Of a DNA stretch of 48,925 nucleotides, positions 16,077 through 24,387 are shown in pieces. The position numbers and the translations under genes were made by a program. Source of the DNA: Jatrophihabitans sp. (GTDB lineage Bacteria > Actinomycetota > Actinomycetes > Mycobacteriales > Jatrophihabitantaceae). The stretch covers positions 1 through 48,925 of the forward strand of contig JAICIE010000013.1 in NCBI GenBank assembly GCA_025924515.1, in the 5' to 3' direction. The number at the start of each line of letters is the position of its first letter. The stretch's first letter is position 1. The notes under the pieces were generated by a model that did no database searches, had not been told where the DNA came from, and saw nothing but the letters and a program-made list of their open reading frames with translations.

Positions 16077-16592
16077 TCAGCGCCGCGCTGCGACCGGCCG
16101 GCCGAGCCGGTCGGCGAGCTCGCCCCACAGCGCGGTGCGGACGGCCAGCGGCATGCCGTTGTTGGCGCCCGACGGTCCCGGCAGGACGAATGCCTCGATC
16201 TCACCGACCGACCAGGGCGCTTCGCCGTACCCGGTCGGCAGCCTGGACCCAGCGGCGCGGGCGTAACAGGCCGCCGCCGTCTTGCTGGTGAACGCCACGA
16301 CCGTCGGCCGGCAGCCTTCGATCTTGCGCTCGAAGGCCTGCACCAGGTATTCGTCTCGGTCAGGTTCCCTGACCAAGTCGGTCAGACCGTACCCGTAGGA
16401 CGGGAGCATCTCGTCGTCCTCAGGGGCGAGGCGCGCAGAGGTCAGCCCGCTGTCATGGAGCAGCCGCCAGAACTGGTTCCCGGCCCCGCCGTAGTAATGC
16501 CTCTGTCTCGGTCGGCACTGCACAGCAATCCCGGCGAACACGGCCAGAAGACCCGGCCCGAGAAAGTCCGGCAGCTCGTTCTCTCGGTCCAC
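16077..16592 (-). CDS. Mug/TDG-like mismatch-specific DNA glycosylase
   Basis: A 171-residue uracil-DNA-glycosylase-superfamily protein. Start is GTG at 16590-16592 (MDRENELPDFLGPGLL), preserving the family N-terminus. Motif 1 lies in VFAGIAVQCRPRQ, where classic Mug has GINPG; this is followed by the HYYGGAGNQFWRLLHDSGL block that fits the glycosylase fold. Motif 2 is VLPGPSGANNG near the C-terminus (Mug: VLPNPSG). The altered motif 1 suggests a different substrate range or catalytic residue from E. coli Mug. It follows the proline iminopeptidase gene by 11 bases and may be cotranscribed with it. Confidence 0.85.
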   Translation of the reverse strand: MDRENELPDFLGPGLLAVFAGIAVQCRPRQRHYYGGAGNQFWRLLHDSGLTSARLAPEDDEMLPSYGYGLTDLVREPDRDEYLVQAFERKIEGCRPTVVAFTSKTAAACYARAAGSRLPTGYGEAPWSVGEIEAFVLPGPSGANNGMPLAVRTALWGELADRLGRPVAARR

Positions 16593-16603
16593 GCCGAGCC
16601 ACC

Positions 16604-17545
16604 TTACTGCGCGGCATCGGCCGGATCGGCGTCCTCGCCGTCGAGGAAGCTTCGCACCATTCGCAGAAAGGTCTCGGTCTGCTCGACGTGGGGCATGTGG
16701 CTCGACTCGTCGAGGACGTGCCATCGCACGTCGCCGATCTTTTCGGCATACGGCCGTACGGCGGCCGGCCGCGCTTCGTCGTAGAGACCGGACAGCAGCA
16801 GTGTCGGCACCGAGATGCGGTCGAGCCGGTCGATCACGCTCCAGTCGAGCAAGCTGCCGATTACGTGGAACTCGCTCGGCCCGTTCATCGTGTGGTAGAC
16901 CGTCGGGTCCGCGTCGATCGCGTCGAACGTGGTCTGGACCTCCGGCGGGTTCGGGACGACCCGGCAGACGTGCCGCCGGTAGAAGACTGCCATGGCTTCT
17001 GCGTACTCGGGGTCGTCGGTCGTTCCCGCGTCCTCGTGCCTGCGCAGCGTCTCGTCCACCTCCGGTGGCAGCTGTTTACGCAGCTCGGCCGCGCCCTCGA
17101 GCCAGAGCGCAATCGACGCCGGGGAGTCGGCGATGACCAACCGTCCCAGCCCGGCCGGCCGACAGACCGCGTACTCGGCGGCGAGCATTCCGCCCCACGA
17201 CTGTCCCAGCAGGTGATGGTCGCCGGCGATCCCGAGATGATCGAGCAGGTTCTCCAGTTCGGCGACGAAGAGATCGACGGTCCAGTAGGACGGATCCGCA
17301 TCGGGCCGATGCGTCGACCGCCCATTTCCGACCTGGTCGTAGTGGATCACCGGCCGGCTGCCGAACGCCGGCCCGGCGAGCGCCGAGATCCGCAGCAGGT
17401 AGTCGTGCGTCGCGCCGGGACCACCGTGTGCGACGACGAGCGGCGTGGGTCCCGTCGCGAGGTCGCCGGTGATTCGGTACCAGGTCTGGTTGCCGTCGAA
17501 ATCGGCGACGCCTTCCACCGTCGCCGGCAGAATCCGCTCGGTCAT
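16604..17545 (-). CDS. Proline iminopeptidase-family alpha/beta hydrolase (peptidase S33)
   Basis: A 313-residue cytoplasmic hydrolase releasing N-terminal proline or similar residues from peptides. Landmarks: oxyanion region HGGPGATHDYLL, DQVGNGRS, nucleophile elbow GQSWGGMLA (catalytic Ser), the cap helices, the acid in LLSGLYDEARP and the catalytic His in ESSHMPHVEQTE. The start is ATG 17543-17545; the in-frame upstream extension has no family similarity. It is divergent from the SagB-like gene at 17673, with a 127-base shared intergenic region, so common control with that operon is possible. Confidence 0.92.
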   Translation of the reverse strand: MTERILPATVEGVADFDGNQTWYRITGDLATGPTPLVVAHGGPGATHDYLLRISALAGPAFGSRPVIHYDQVGNGRSTHRPDADPSYWTVDLFVAELENLLDHLGIAGDHHLLGQSWGGMLAAEYAVCRPAGLGRLVIADSPASIALWLEGAAELRKQLPPEVDETLRRHEDAGTTDDPEYAEAMAVFYRRHVCRVVPNPPEVQTTFDAIDADPTVYHTMNGPSEFHVIGSLLDWSVIDRLDRISVPTLLLSGLYDEARPAAVRPYAEKIGDVRWHVLDESSHMPHVEQTETFLRMVRSFLDGEDADPADAAQ

Positions 17546-17672
17546 CCTCGTCCCGCCCTTCTCCACACTTCTCCACACGGCGGAGGTAGCCAGGTCACAC
17601 GGGAGCCTAGTGACCGGAGGACACCGAACTCGCGCATGTCCCGAACCCGAACCGGCGCCTAAGGTCTCGCCC

Positions 17673-19127
17673 ATGGCGGCGTCCACCGAGAGCGCAACGC
17701 AGCTGTTGCACCGGCTCACGTCCTATCGGCCCGATCACCGGTGGGACGAACCGTTGGACGACGACCGCCTCGTACACGGCTTCATCTCGACCGACCTGTC
17801 GACCTGGCCGCTGCAGTACAAGGCCTACCCGGATGGTCTCCCGGTGCGGTCACTCCCCCGCGAGCTCCCCTCCTCCTCGCTTCCGGCGACGCACGTGCTG
17901 GCCGGCCGGGCCACCGTGCCGCCGACCGATCTCGATCTGGCCGCACTGGCCCGGTTGCTCTTTCTGACCGCGGGTGTCGTTCGGAGTTCGGACCGTCCGG
18001 ACGGGCGGCGCACCCTGTTCCGCGCTGCCGGCTCCGCCGGAGCCCGCTTTCCGCTCGAGCTCTACGTGGCCGTTCCGGACGGCGGCGCGCTACCGGCGGG
18101 AGTGCACTGGTACCACCCGCAGGAGCACGCGTTGGTGCAGGTCGCACCGGCACCGGCGGCTGCCGGCCCGATGGTCGTCGCGACCGGTGTGCCCTGGCGG
18201 ACCGGGTGGCGCTATCGAGAGCGCGGCTTCCGGCACATCTACTGGGACGCCGGCACCGCGCTGTCCCAGCTGCTGAGTCTGGCCGATTCGGCAGGTGTGC
18301 CGGCTCGGCTGTTCACCCGGTTCCCCGACGACCGTGTCGCCGAGGTGGTCGGCGCGCAGCTCCCGCACGAGTTCCCGGTCGCCGTCATTGCGCTCACCGA
18401 CGGACCTCCCGACCTGTCGGCCACCGGGCCCGCAACGCAGGGGCAAGTGGACAGCAATCCGCTCGAATTGCCGCTGGAGACTGCGGCGCAGCGCGCCGGG
18501 GTCATGTCGTCGTTCGACGCGGAGTGGCGCAGAGGACGGGTAGTGGCCGCTGCGCCGGCTGGTCCCTCGCTCGACCGGGTCATCGGTCGGCGCGGTTCGC
18601 AACGGCTTATGGACCGCGCCGGCACTCTGCCGGGCGAGACCCTCACCGCAGCCATGACGGCGGCCCTGCGCGGGATCGACGTCCCCCACTGGGTGGTGGC
18701 CAACGCGGTCACGGACCTGCCGGCCGGACTGTACCGCTGGCCGGATCTCGACGCGCCGCTGCGGACGGGAGACCTGCGAGAGGAGATGTACCGCATCTGC
18801 ATGGAGCAGGGCCTGCCGGCGGACGCGTCCTTCGTCGTGATCTCGGCGGTGGCCGGGCAACCACTCGACGACCGCGGCTACCGAGAGGCGCAGCTCGCCG
18901 CGGGCCTCGTCGAGGGCCGACTGCACCTCATGGCCTATGCGCTGGGCGCCGCGGCCTCCGGAATGACCTTTTACGATGGCGAGCTGGGCGCGCTGCTCGG
19001 CGACGCGGACCTGTTCGGTTTGCTGATCACCTGTGTCGGAGTCCCCGAATACGCCTCGAGGCCGGCCGGTCCGCCCGGACGGCCGACCGAAATACGCGGT
19101 GTCACACCCCGCATGGACGACCGCTGA
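17673..19127 (+). CDS. SagB-like dehydrogenase with tandem nitroreductase domains
   Basis: A 484-residue flavoprotein made of two nitroreductase-fold halves. The N-terminal half contains LARLLFLTAGV, the FMN-contact block RAAGSAGARFPLELYV (residues ~117-132) and GVHWYHPQEHALVQV, the SagB pattern RxxxSAGxxxPLELYV. The C-terminal half begins with a degraded GRRGSQRLMDR (residues ~305-315; classic RRSxR) and ends with AYALGAAASGMTFYDGE and a LLITCVGVPE strand. SagB-type enzymes oxidise azolines to azoles in peptide natural products, but no YcaO cyclodehydratase or precursor gene is present here. The start ATG is at 17673-17675. It heads a four-gene unit with two esterases and an ATP-grasp enzyme; a 37-base gap follows. 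Confidence 0.85.
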   Translation: MAASTESATQLLHRLTSYRPDHRWDEPLDDDRLVHGFISTDLSTWPLQYKAYPDGLPVRSLPRELPSSSLPATHVLAGRATVPPTDLDLAALARLLFLTAGVVRSSDRPDGRRTLFRAAGSAGARFPLELYVAVPDGGALPAGVHWYHPQEHALVQVAPAPAAAGPMVVATGVPWRTGWRYRERGFRHIYWDAGTALSQLLSLADSAGVPARLFTRFPDDRVAEVVGAQLPHEFPVAVIALTDGPPDLSATGPATQGQVDSNPLELPLETAAQRAGVMSSFDAEWRRGRVVAAAPAGPSLDRVIGRRGSQRLMDRAGTLPGETLTAAMTAALRGIDVPHWVVANAVTDLPAGLYRWPDLDAPLRTGDLREEMYRICMEQGLPADASFVVISAVAGQPLDDRGYREAQLAAGLVEGRLHLMAYALGAAASGMTFYDGELGALLGDADLFGLLITCVGVPEYASRPAGPPGRPTEIRGVTPRMDDR

Positions 19128-19164
19128 AACCGGAGACCCGACACCCCGGTTAGGGTCCTGATCC

Positions 19165-20181
19165 GTGGCCGCTGCGCACGAAACCGTTCGGTTCGAGCTG
19201 CTCGACCGGCGGCACCGCCTGGCCTCGGTGCGGCTGCAGCAGGAGGTCGGCGTGGCGGAGCCGCTCGATCTGCAACGCGCCGGTCGAATGTGGTCGCTGG
19301 AGGTGCCGCGTCCGAACGTCGACCGCATCGAGTACCTGTTCGAGGTGAGCGACCACAACGGTCACCGGTCCACGATCCTCGATCCACGAAATCCGCTGCG
19401 CGTGGGCGGGGCATTCGGGGACAAATCCGTGCTGCAGTTCCCCGAGTACGCAGCCCCCGCTTGGTTGGGCGCCAACGGGCTCGCCCATGTCGAGCGCGAC
19501 CTCGAGGTAGACGGCATGGAGGACGGGCTCACCGCAACGATCTGGTCACCGGCGGGACTGGAGGGGCCGGCGCCGCTTCTCGTGGTGCACGACGGTCCGG
19601 AGTACGCCGCTCTCGGTGGACTGACCGCCTACCTCGCCGCGCTGATCGACGCAGGCAGATTGCCTCCGCTGCGGGCGGCGCTGCTGGACCCCGGGGACCG
19701 CAACGCCTGGTACTGCGCGAATGACGACTATGCACGAGCGGTGTGCACGGACCTGCTGCCCGCGCTCGACGAGGCGACCGTGCGGATCGGCGTCGGAGCC
19801 AGCCTCGGCGCGCTCGCCATGTTGCATCTGCACCGACGCTGCCCAGGAGCGTTGTCGGGACTGTTCCTGCAGTCCGGGAGCTTCTTCACGAACGAGCTCG
19901 ATCCGCAGGAAGCCGGATTCAGCGGTTTCCCTCAGATCAGCGCCTTTGTCGACGAGGTGTCGTCGGCGCAGGCCGACTGTTCGCCGGTACCCACCGTCCT
20001 CACCTGCGGAACGGTCGAAGAGAACCTGGCGAACAATCGGAACATGACGCGCGCGCTGTTACGGCTGGAGTACGACGCCGAGTTGACAGTCGTGCGCGAT
20101 GCGCACAATTACACCGCCTGGCGCGACGCACTCGATCCGCACCTCACCCGCTTGATCAAGGACGTCGCCGATGCGGCGTGA
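19165..20181 (+). CDS. Enterochelin-esterase-like (Fes/EsterD) hydrolase
   Basis: A 338-residue esterase. The N-terminal ~110 residues resemble the beta-sandwich that precedes the catalytic domain in Fes-type esterases (WSLEVPRPNVDRIEYLFEV, DPRNPLRV). The catalytic alpha/beta-hydrolase domain begins at ~120: LLVVHDGPEYA, nucleophile elbow VGASLGALA with Ser213, and a catalytic His in DAHNYTAWRDAL near the C-terminus. There is no signal peptide, so it acts in the cytoplasm. It starts at GTG 19165 and overlaps the next gene by 11 bases. In siderophore systems such enzymes hydrolyse ester-linked catecholates, but no siderophore genes are nearby, so the substrate is more likely the product of this operon. 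Confidence 0.88.
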   Translation: MAAAHETVRFELLDRRHRLASVRLQQEVGVAEPLDLQRAGRMWSLEVPRPNVDRIEYLFEVSDHNGHRSTILDPRNPLRVGGAFGDKSVLQFPEYAAPAWLGANGLAHVERDLEVDGMEDGLTATIWSPAGLEGPAPLLVVHDGPEYAALGGLTAYLAALIDAGRLPPLRAALLDPGDRNAWYCANDDYARAVCTDLLPALDEATVRIGVGASLGALAMLHLHRRCPGALSGLFLQSGSFFTNELDPQEAGFSGFPQISAFVDEVSSAQADCSPVPTVLTCGTVEENLANNRNMTRALLRLEYDAELTVVRDAHNYTAWRDALDPHLTRLIKDVADAA

Positions 20182-20899
20182 CCACGTGGAGCTGGGCACG
20201 GGTGACCTGCTCGCCTATGGCCACTACGGTAGGCCGGTGCTCGCCTTTCCTGCTGAGGCAGGACGCGCCTCGGAGTTCGAGAACCACGGCATGATCGACG
20301 CCGTCGCAGATCTGATCGAGGCGGGCCGGGTGAAGCTGTACTGCGTCACCAGCGCCGACGCCGAGAGCTGGTCGAACCGCAGCCGCCCGGTCGAGGAACG
20401 CGCCCGTCGGCACGAAGAGTACGAGAAGTGGCTCGTGCAGGATGTGGTTCCGTGGATTGCCGCGGACTGCGGCGGAGCCACCGACATTGCGACGGTCGGC
20501 GTCAGTCTCGGCGCCTTTCACGCGGTCAACATTGCGCTGCGGCACGCCGACGTGTTTCCGCTCGCGATCGGGCTGTCCGGGAACTACGATCCGACGACCT
20601 GGCATCCGTGGGGCGAGCACGGATCGTCGACCTATTTCAACAATCCGATGGCATATGTACGCAACCTGCACGGTGACCATCTCGACTGGTTGCGCACGCG
20701 TCTGCGCATCGTATTGGTCGTCGGTCAGGGCGCCTGGGAGGTCGACCCGACGAAGGCGCTGCCGAGCACTCGTGCGCTCGGCGCACTGATGGCCGAAAAG
20801 GGCCTGGGGTGCGAACTCGACGTGTGGGGCTACGACATCCCGCACGACTGGCCATCCTGGCGGACGCAACTACAGCACCATCTGCCGCGCTTTTGCTGA
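20171..20899 (+). CDS. Alpha/beta-hydrolase esterase (COG4947-like)
   Basis: A 242-residue cytoplasmic esterase distinct from its neighbour. It opens with strands around LLAYGHYGRPVLAFPAEAG, a DxxxxE pattern typical of the family (GRASEFENHGMIDAV), nucleophile elbow VGVSLGAFHAVN with Ser112, an ELR-like insert (SGNYDPTTWHPWGEHG) and a catalytic His in YDIPHDWPSWR near residue 224. The ATG at 20171 lies inside the end of the preceding Fes-like gene (11-base overlap), and the ATP-grasp gene follows after 28 bases. I recall COG4947 esterases sitting next to ATP-grasp genes in other bacteria, which would make this a conserved pairing; that needs a database check. Confidence 0.87.
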   Translation: MRRDHVELGTGDLLAYGHYGRPVLAFPAEAGRASEFENHGMIDAVADLIEAGRVKLYCVTSADAESWSNRSRPVEERARRHEEYEKWLVQDVVPWIAADCGGATDIATVGVSLGAFHAVNIALRHADVFPLAIGLSGNYDPTTWHPWGEHGSSTYFNNPMAYVRNLHGDHLDWLRTRLRIVLVVGQGAWEVDPTKALPSTRALGALMAEKGLGCELDVWGYDIPHDWPSWRTQLQHHLPRFC

Positions 20900-20927
20900 G
20901 GCGAATCCATCTGCGAGGAGGACACGG

Positions 20928-22157
20928 GTGAGCGACCACCTGATCGGACTGCTTCTCGGCACGGAGAACGACTGGCCCACGGCGTTCGAGGAGTTGATGA
21001 GACGGGTCGGCACGGTCACGGACCGGTCCGGCGAACCGCATCGGTTCGCTGTCGAACGCATGACCGTGGAACCGTTCGACCTGCGGGACAGAGCGAGGCA
21101 GGATCTCGTCATCGACCGCCTCGCGTACTGGTACTACCACCCACGCGAGTGGTTGAAGAAGGCAGCACTGACCGACGACGTCTACCTGCTCAACAGTCCC
21201 TTCACCTTCCAGAGCATGGAGAAGCACGCCGCCTACTGCGCCATGATCAGGCTCGGCCTGAACGTGCCGGACACGGTTCTCGTGCCCTTCAAGAACGCCC
21301 CAGAACACGGTAAGTACGCCTACACCGCATCGAGGTACAACCGGCCGTTCGACCTGGACGAGATAGCCGAGCGGCTCGGCTATCCGTTGTTCATGAAGCC
21401 GTACGACGGCGGTGCGTGGGTGGGGGTGAGCCGGATCGCCAACTCCGCCGACCTCCACCGGGCCTACGACGAGTCCGGGCAGCGCCTGATGCACCTGCAG
21501 AAGGCCGTCGACGGCTACGACGTCTTCGCCCGAAGCCTCTCCATCGGAGCCGAGACGATGGTGATGCGGTTCCACCCCGAGCAGCCGATGCACGCCCGGT
21601 ACTCGGTGAGCCATGGGTTCCTCGACCCGGCTACGGGAGCCGAGGTCCTGACGGTGGGACGCCTTGTCAACGCCTTCTTCCGCTGGGAATTCAATTCCTG
21701 CGAGACTCTCATCAAGGACGGGACTGTCTACCCCATCGACTACGCGAATGCCTGCCCCGATGTCGCCATCACGAGCCTGCACTACTACTTCCCGTGGGCG
21801 ATGAAGGCGCTCGTGCGGTGGGCACTCTATTGCACGGTCACCGGGCGACGCCCTCGCTACGACCTGGAGACCCGCCGGTACTTCGACATCGCTGATCGTT
21901 CGGACCTTTCCTATTCCGACAAGCTCGCGGAGTACCGGGCGCTGGCTGACGACTACTTCGAGACGGATCGTTACGCCGACTTCTGCGCCAGCCGGCTGAC
22001 CCACCTGGACGAGGTGGCGGTGGAGTACTTCGCGGGACCGGAATTCGATGCTCTGCTGGTCGACACCGTGCGGAACACCTTCCCGTGGCACGAGCACGAC
22101 CAGTTCATCGGCCACTACCGCGGCTTGGTGGGGTCGTGGGTGCGCGACCAGCGCTGA
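20928..22157 (+). CDS. ATP-grasp carboxylate-amine ligase-like enzyme
   Basis: A 409-residue ATP-grasp-fold protein. The N-terminal third contains VYLLNSPFTFQSMEKHAAYCAM, the B domain has GYPLFMKPYDGGAWVGVSRI with the nucleotide-binding Lys, and the metal-binding end reads PIDYANACPD where classic ligases have an ExN. ATP-grasp ligases join a carboxylate to an amine or thiol through an acyl phosphate, as in peptide and siderophore-like ligations. Start is GTG 20928 with GAGGAGG seven bases upstream. It ends the four-gene operon and its long C-terminal helical part (~residues 300-409) is unusual. The substrate pair is unknown; the esterases and the SagB-like enzyme are its likely pathway partners. 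Confidence 0.82.
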   Translation: MSDHLIGLLLGTENDWPTAFEELMRRVGTVTDRSGEPHRFAVERMTVEPFDLRDRARQDLVIDRLAYWYYHPREWLKKAALTDDVYLLNSPFTFQSMEKHAAYCAMIRLGLNVPDTVLVPFKNAPEHGKYAYTASRYNRPFDLDEIAERLGYPLFMKPYDGGAWVGVSRIANSADLHRAYDESGQRLMHLQKAVDGYDVFARSLSIGAETMVMRFHPEQPMHARYSVSHGFLDPATGAEVLTVGRLVNAFFRWEFNSCETLIKDGTVYPIDYANACPDVAITSLHYYFPWAMKALVRWALYCTVTGRRPRYDLETRRYFDIADRSDLSYSDKLAEYRALADDYFETDRYADFCASRLTHLDEVAVEYFAGPEFDALLVDTVRNTFPWHEHDQFIGHYRGLVGSWVRDQR

Positions 22158-22241
22158 GGGGGCGAAGCCGAACCGTACGCCGGGCAACTATTTCCAAAGC
22201 GCCGGAATGCGTAAAAGGACACAAAGGTTTACGGTTCAGCT

Positions 22242-22658
22242 GTGGTCGATCCCGAGGTGACGCGTCACTGGGTCCACCGCTACGGCCCTTACGTCGGCGC
22301 GGTGCTGGCCGCCCGGCTGACCCTTGACCGATTGCTGCCCGATCGCGTCGACCCGGCTGCGCCGGGGGGCTCAGCTCCGGACGCGTCGCTGCTGGAAACG
22401 GGCTTCGACGTCCTGCGCAGTGCCGTCGAGCTGGCGGCCACAACACGGCCGGTCCCCGATCAAGAGGCCGACGCCGCCTTCCGATCCGCGTTGGACTCGC
22501 TGCACCGGGCCGCAGTGACCTTCGTGCACCCGTCCGGGCGGTTGGACACTGTCAGGATGCTCCTGTCCCAGGCGGACCGTCAGCTGATCGGACTGCGCGA
22601 CCGGCTGATAACGCCGTTGAACCAGCCGCGCAGCACGCTCGCGCGGGCCCGCGACTAG
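22242..22658 (+). CDS. Hypothetical helical protein
   Basis: A 138-residue soluble, mostly helical protein that I do not recognise. Segments such as YVGAVLAARLTLDRLL, FDVLRSAVELAATT and MLLSQADRQLIGLRDRL are amphipathic helices; there is no signal peptide, membrane segment or Cys pair. The GTG at 22242 is the start, with no strong ribosome-binding site. It follows the ATP-grasp gene by 84 bases, so it could be the last gene of that operon or an independent small gene. Confidence 0.5.
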   Translation: MVDPEVTRHWVHRYGPYVGAVLAARLTLDRLLPDRVDPAAPGGSAPDASLLETGFDVLRSAVELAATTRPVPDQEADAAFRSALDSLHRAAVTFVHPSGRLDTVRMLLSQADRQLIGLRDRLITPLNQPRSTLARARD

Positions 22659-22959
22659 CGCTCGCACTAGACCGACGCCGAAGCTCGGCACTCGCACGGG
22701 CTGACGGCCGGTACTGCGCGGCAATCCGGGATTGCAGCGTTTACTGACCGTCACTCCGGTCGCCCCTGAATTCACGAGGAACACACTCACGACGGTACCG
22801 AGAGTCGACCGCGCGCCGATTCTCAGCAGGCAGCCAGGCCGTCGCTGCATCGGAATCCTGTCGTCGAATCGCAGAAAAGAGGACGTCGGTCGGCTGGTGC
22901 CCGTTGCGAGCCTGTGCTATCAACGGCGCAGCCGGCGTGGCAAGTGACCGGGGGGGCTC
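22659..22959. other. Intergenic region before the propeller genes
   Basis: About 300 bases without a convincing gene. It contains one small palindrome, GCAATC-CGG-GATTGC (22721-22735), which could be an operator for the secreted-propeller genes, and a GGGGGG run just before the ATG at 22960 that serves as ribosome-binding site. No clear -35/-10 pair could be assigned. Confidence 0.4.
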
Positions 22960-24375
22960 ATGCGGGGTCGCGTCATCTGTGTGGCGGCGGTCGTCGTGGC
23001 AGTGCTGTCAGCCATGACCGGCGCGCGCGGCACCGGACCATCCTCCACATGGCACTACCTGCGTGACGGCGCGCACACGTCGCTCGAGCCGGCGTCCACG
23101 GCGATCACTGCAGCCAACGCAGGGACCCTGATCAAAGCGTGGTCCTGGGCCCCACCGGCAGGACCCAACGGGCAGCGCACCAAAGTGAATGCCACGCCGG
23201 CCGTCTACAACGGCACAGTCTTCGTCGGCGCCAACGACGGCGCTTTCTACGCGCTGAACGAGGCCACCGGCGCCGTGATCTGGAAGCGCAAGTTCGGTCA
23301 GACCCCTAATCTGACGTGTTCCTCGCGAGGCTTCGTTTCTTCCGCGACCGTTGCGCCGGACCCTTCCACCGGCCAGGCGACCGTCTACGTCGGTGCGCCC
23401 GACGGTTACCTCTACGCCCTCAGCGGGGCTGACGGCTCGACGGTTTGGGCCGCCCCCGTCGCCATTCCCTCGACCACGGTCAACGACTACTTCCTGTGGG
23501 GATCGCCGACACTTGCCGCAGGAACCCTCTACATCGGCATCAGCTCGCACTGCGACAACCCACTGGTGCGCGGTGGGCTCTCCGCGTTCTCGCAGGCCAC
23601 CGGGGCTCACCTGGCGACGTTCTACAGCGTGCCCGCCAACAAGGTCGGCGGCAGCGTCTGGACCACCGCGGCGATCACGGCCGACGGCACCGGCGTCCTC
23701 ATCACCACCGGCAACGCGCAGACCAAGTACAAGGTCGGTGACTCCTACTCCATCGTGCGGTTGGCCACCCAGACACTGGCTCGTCAGAGCGCCTGGGCCA
23801 TCCCGGCGAGCGAGCGAATTCCCGACAGCGACTTCGGCGCCTCCCCCACGCTGTTCACCGCGGACGTCGCCGGCCAGGCGACGGAACTGGTAGGTGCGTG
23901 CAATAAGAACGGGATCTTCTATGCCCTCGGAGCCGATGATCTGACGAGCGGCCCGGTATGGCAGACGCAGGTCGGATCGCCCGAGACTTCCAAAGGCGAA
24001 CACTGCCAGGCGTCAGCGCTCTCGAACGGCACGAATCTGTATGTCGCGACCAATGCAACCACGGTGAACGGACGAAGCTACCTCGGATCGGTCGCGGCGC
24101 TCGACCCGGCGACCGGTGGGATCCGCTGGCAGACCGGATTGTCCTGCGGAGTCATGGGGACCCCGTCGATGAACGGCGCCGGGCTCATCGCCGTCGGTTG
24201 CTATGACTTCACGTCCGGTGTCGTGATCAACGCCTATCTCATCGACGCCTCGACGGGAGCGATCGTCCGGACGTTCGCGAAGGCCCGGCGCCAATTCGGT
24301 CAGCCTGTGATGGTCGACAACCTGCTGTTGATGACGACGGTCAGCTACGGCATCACCGCCTACAAGGTCCCCTGA
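22960..24375 (+). CDS. Secreted PQQ-like beta-propeller protein
   Basis: A 471-residue exported protein. A basic start and hydrophobic helix (RVICVAAVVVAVLSAM) with a probable cleavage near ARGTG form the signal peptide. The mature chain carries repeated propeller blades with the PQQ-type pattern TPAVYNGTVFVGANDGAFYALNEATGAVIW, VYVGAPDGYLYALSGADGSTVW, SVAALDPATGGIRWQ and similar (each shown here only as the landmark of its blade). Four Cys are present and could form disulfides outside the cell. No catalytic or PQQ ligands can be assigned, so binding or structural roles are as likely as dehydrogenase activity. It is 12 bases upstream of the Vgb-like gene and surely cotranscribed with it. Confidence 0.88.
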   Translation: MRGRVICVAAVVVAVLSAMTGARGTGPSSTWHYLRDGAHTSLEPASTAITAANAGTLIKAWSWAPPAGPNGQRTKVNATPAVYNGTVFVGANDGAFYALNEATGAVIWKRKFGQTPNLTCSSRGFVSSATVAPDPSTGQATVYVGAPDGYLYALSGADGSTVWAAPVAIPSTTVNDYFLWGSPTLAAGTLYIGISSHCDNPLVRGGLSAFSQATGAHLATFYSVPANKVGGSVWTTAAITADGTGVLITTGNAQTKYKVGDSYSIVRLATQTLARQSAWAIPASERIPDSDFGASPTLFTADVAGQATELVGACNKNGIFYALGADDLTSGPVWQTQVGSPETSKGEHCQASALSNGTNLYVATNATTVNGRSYLGSVAALDPATGGIRWQTGLSCGVMGTPSMNGAGLIAVGCYDFTSGVVINAYLIDASTGAIVRTFAKARRQFGQPVMVDNLLLMTTVSYGITAYKVP

Positions 24376-24387
24376 GGGAGAGCTCTG

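Noticed and set aside
17673-22157. Thiazole/oxazole-modified peptide (TOMM) cluster
   Set aside because: Although the first gene is SagB-like, no YcaO cyclodehydratase, E1-like partner or precursor peptide is present.
20928-22157. ATP-grasp enzyme as the missing ligase of the ter biosynthetic module
   Set aside because: It is more than 9 kb away, on the other strand and embedded in a different tight operon; no sequence evidence links it to ter.
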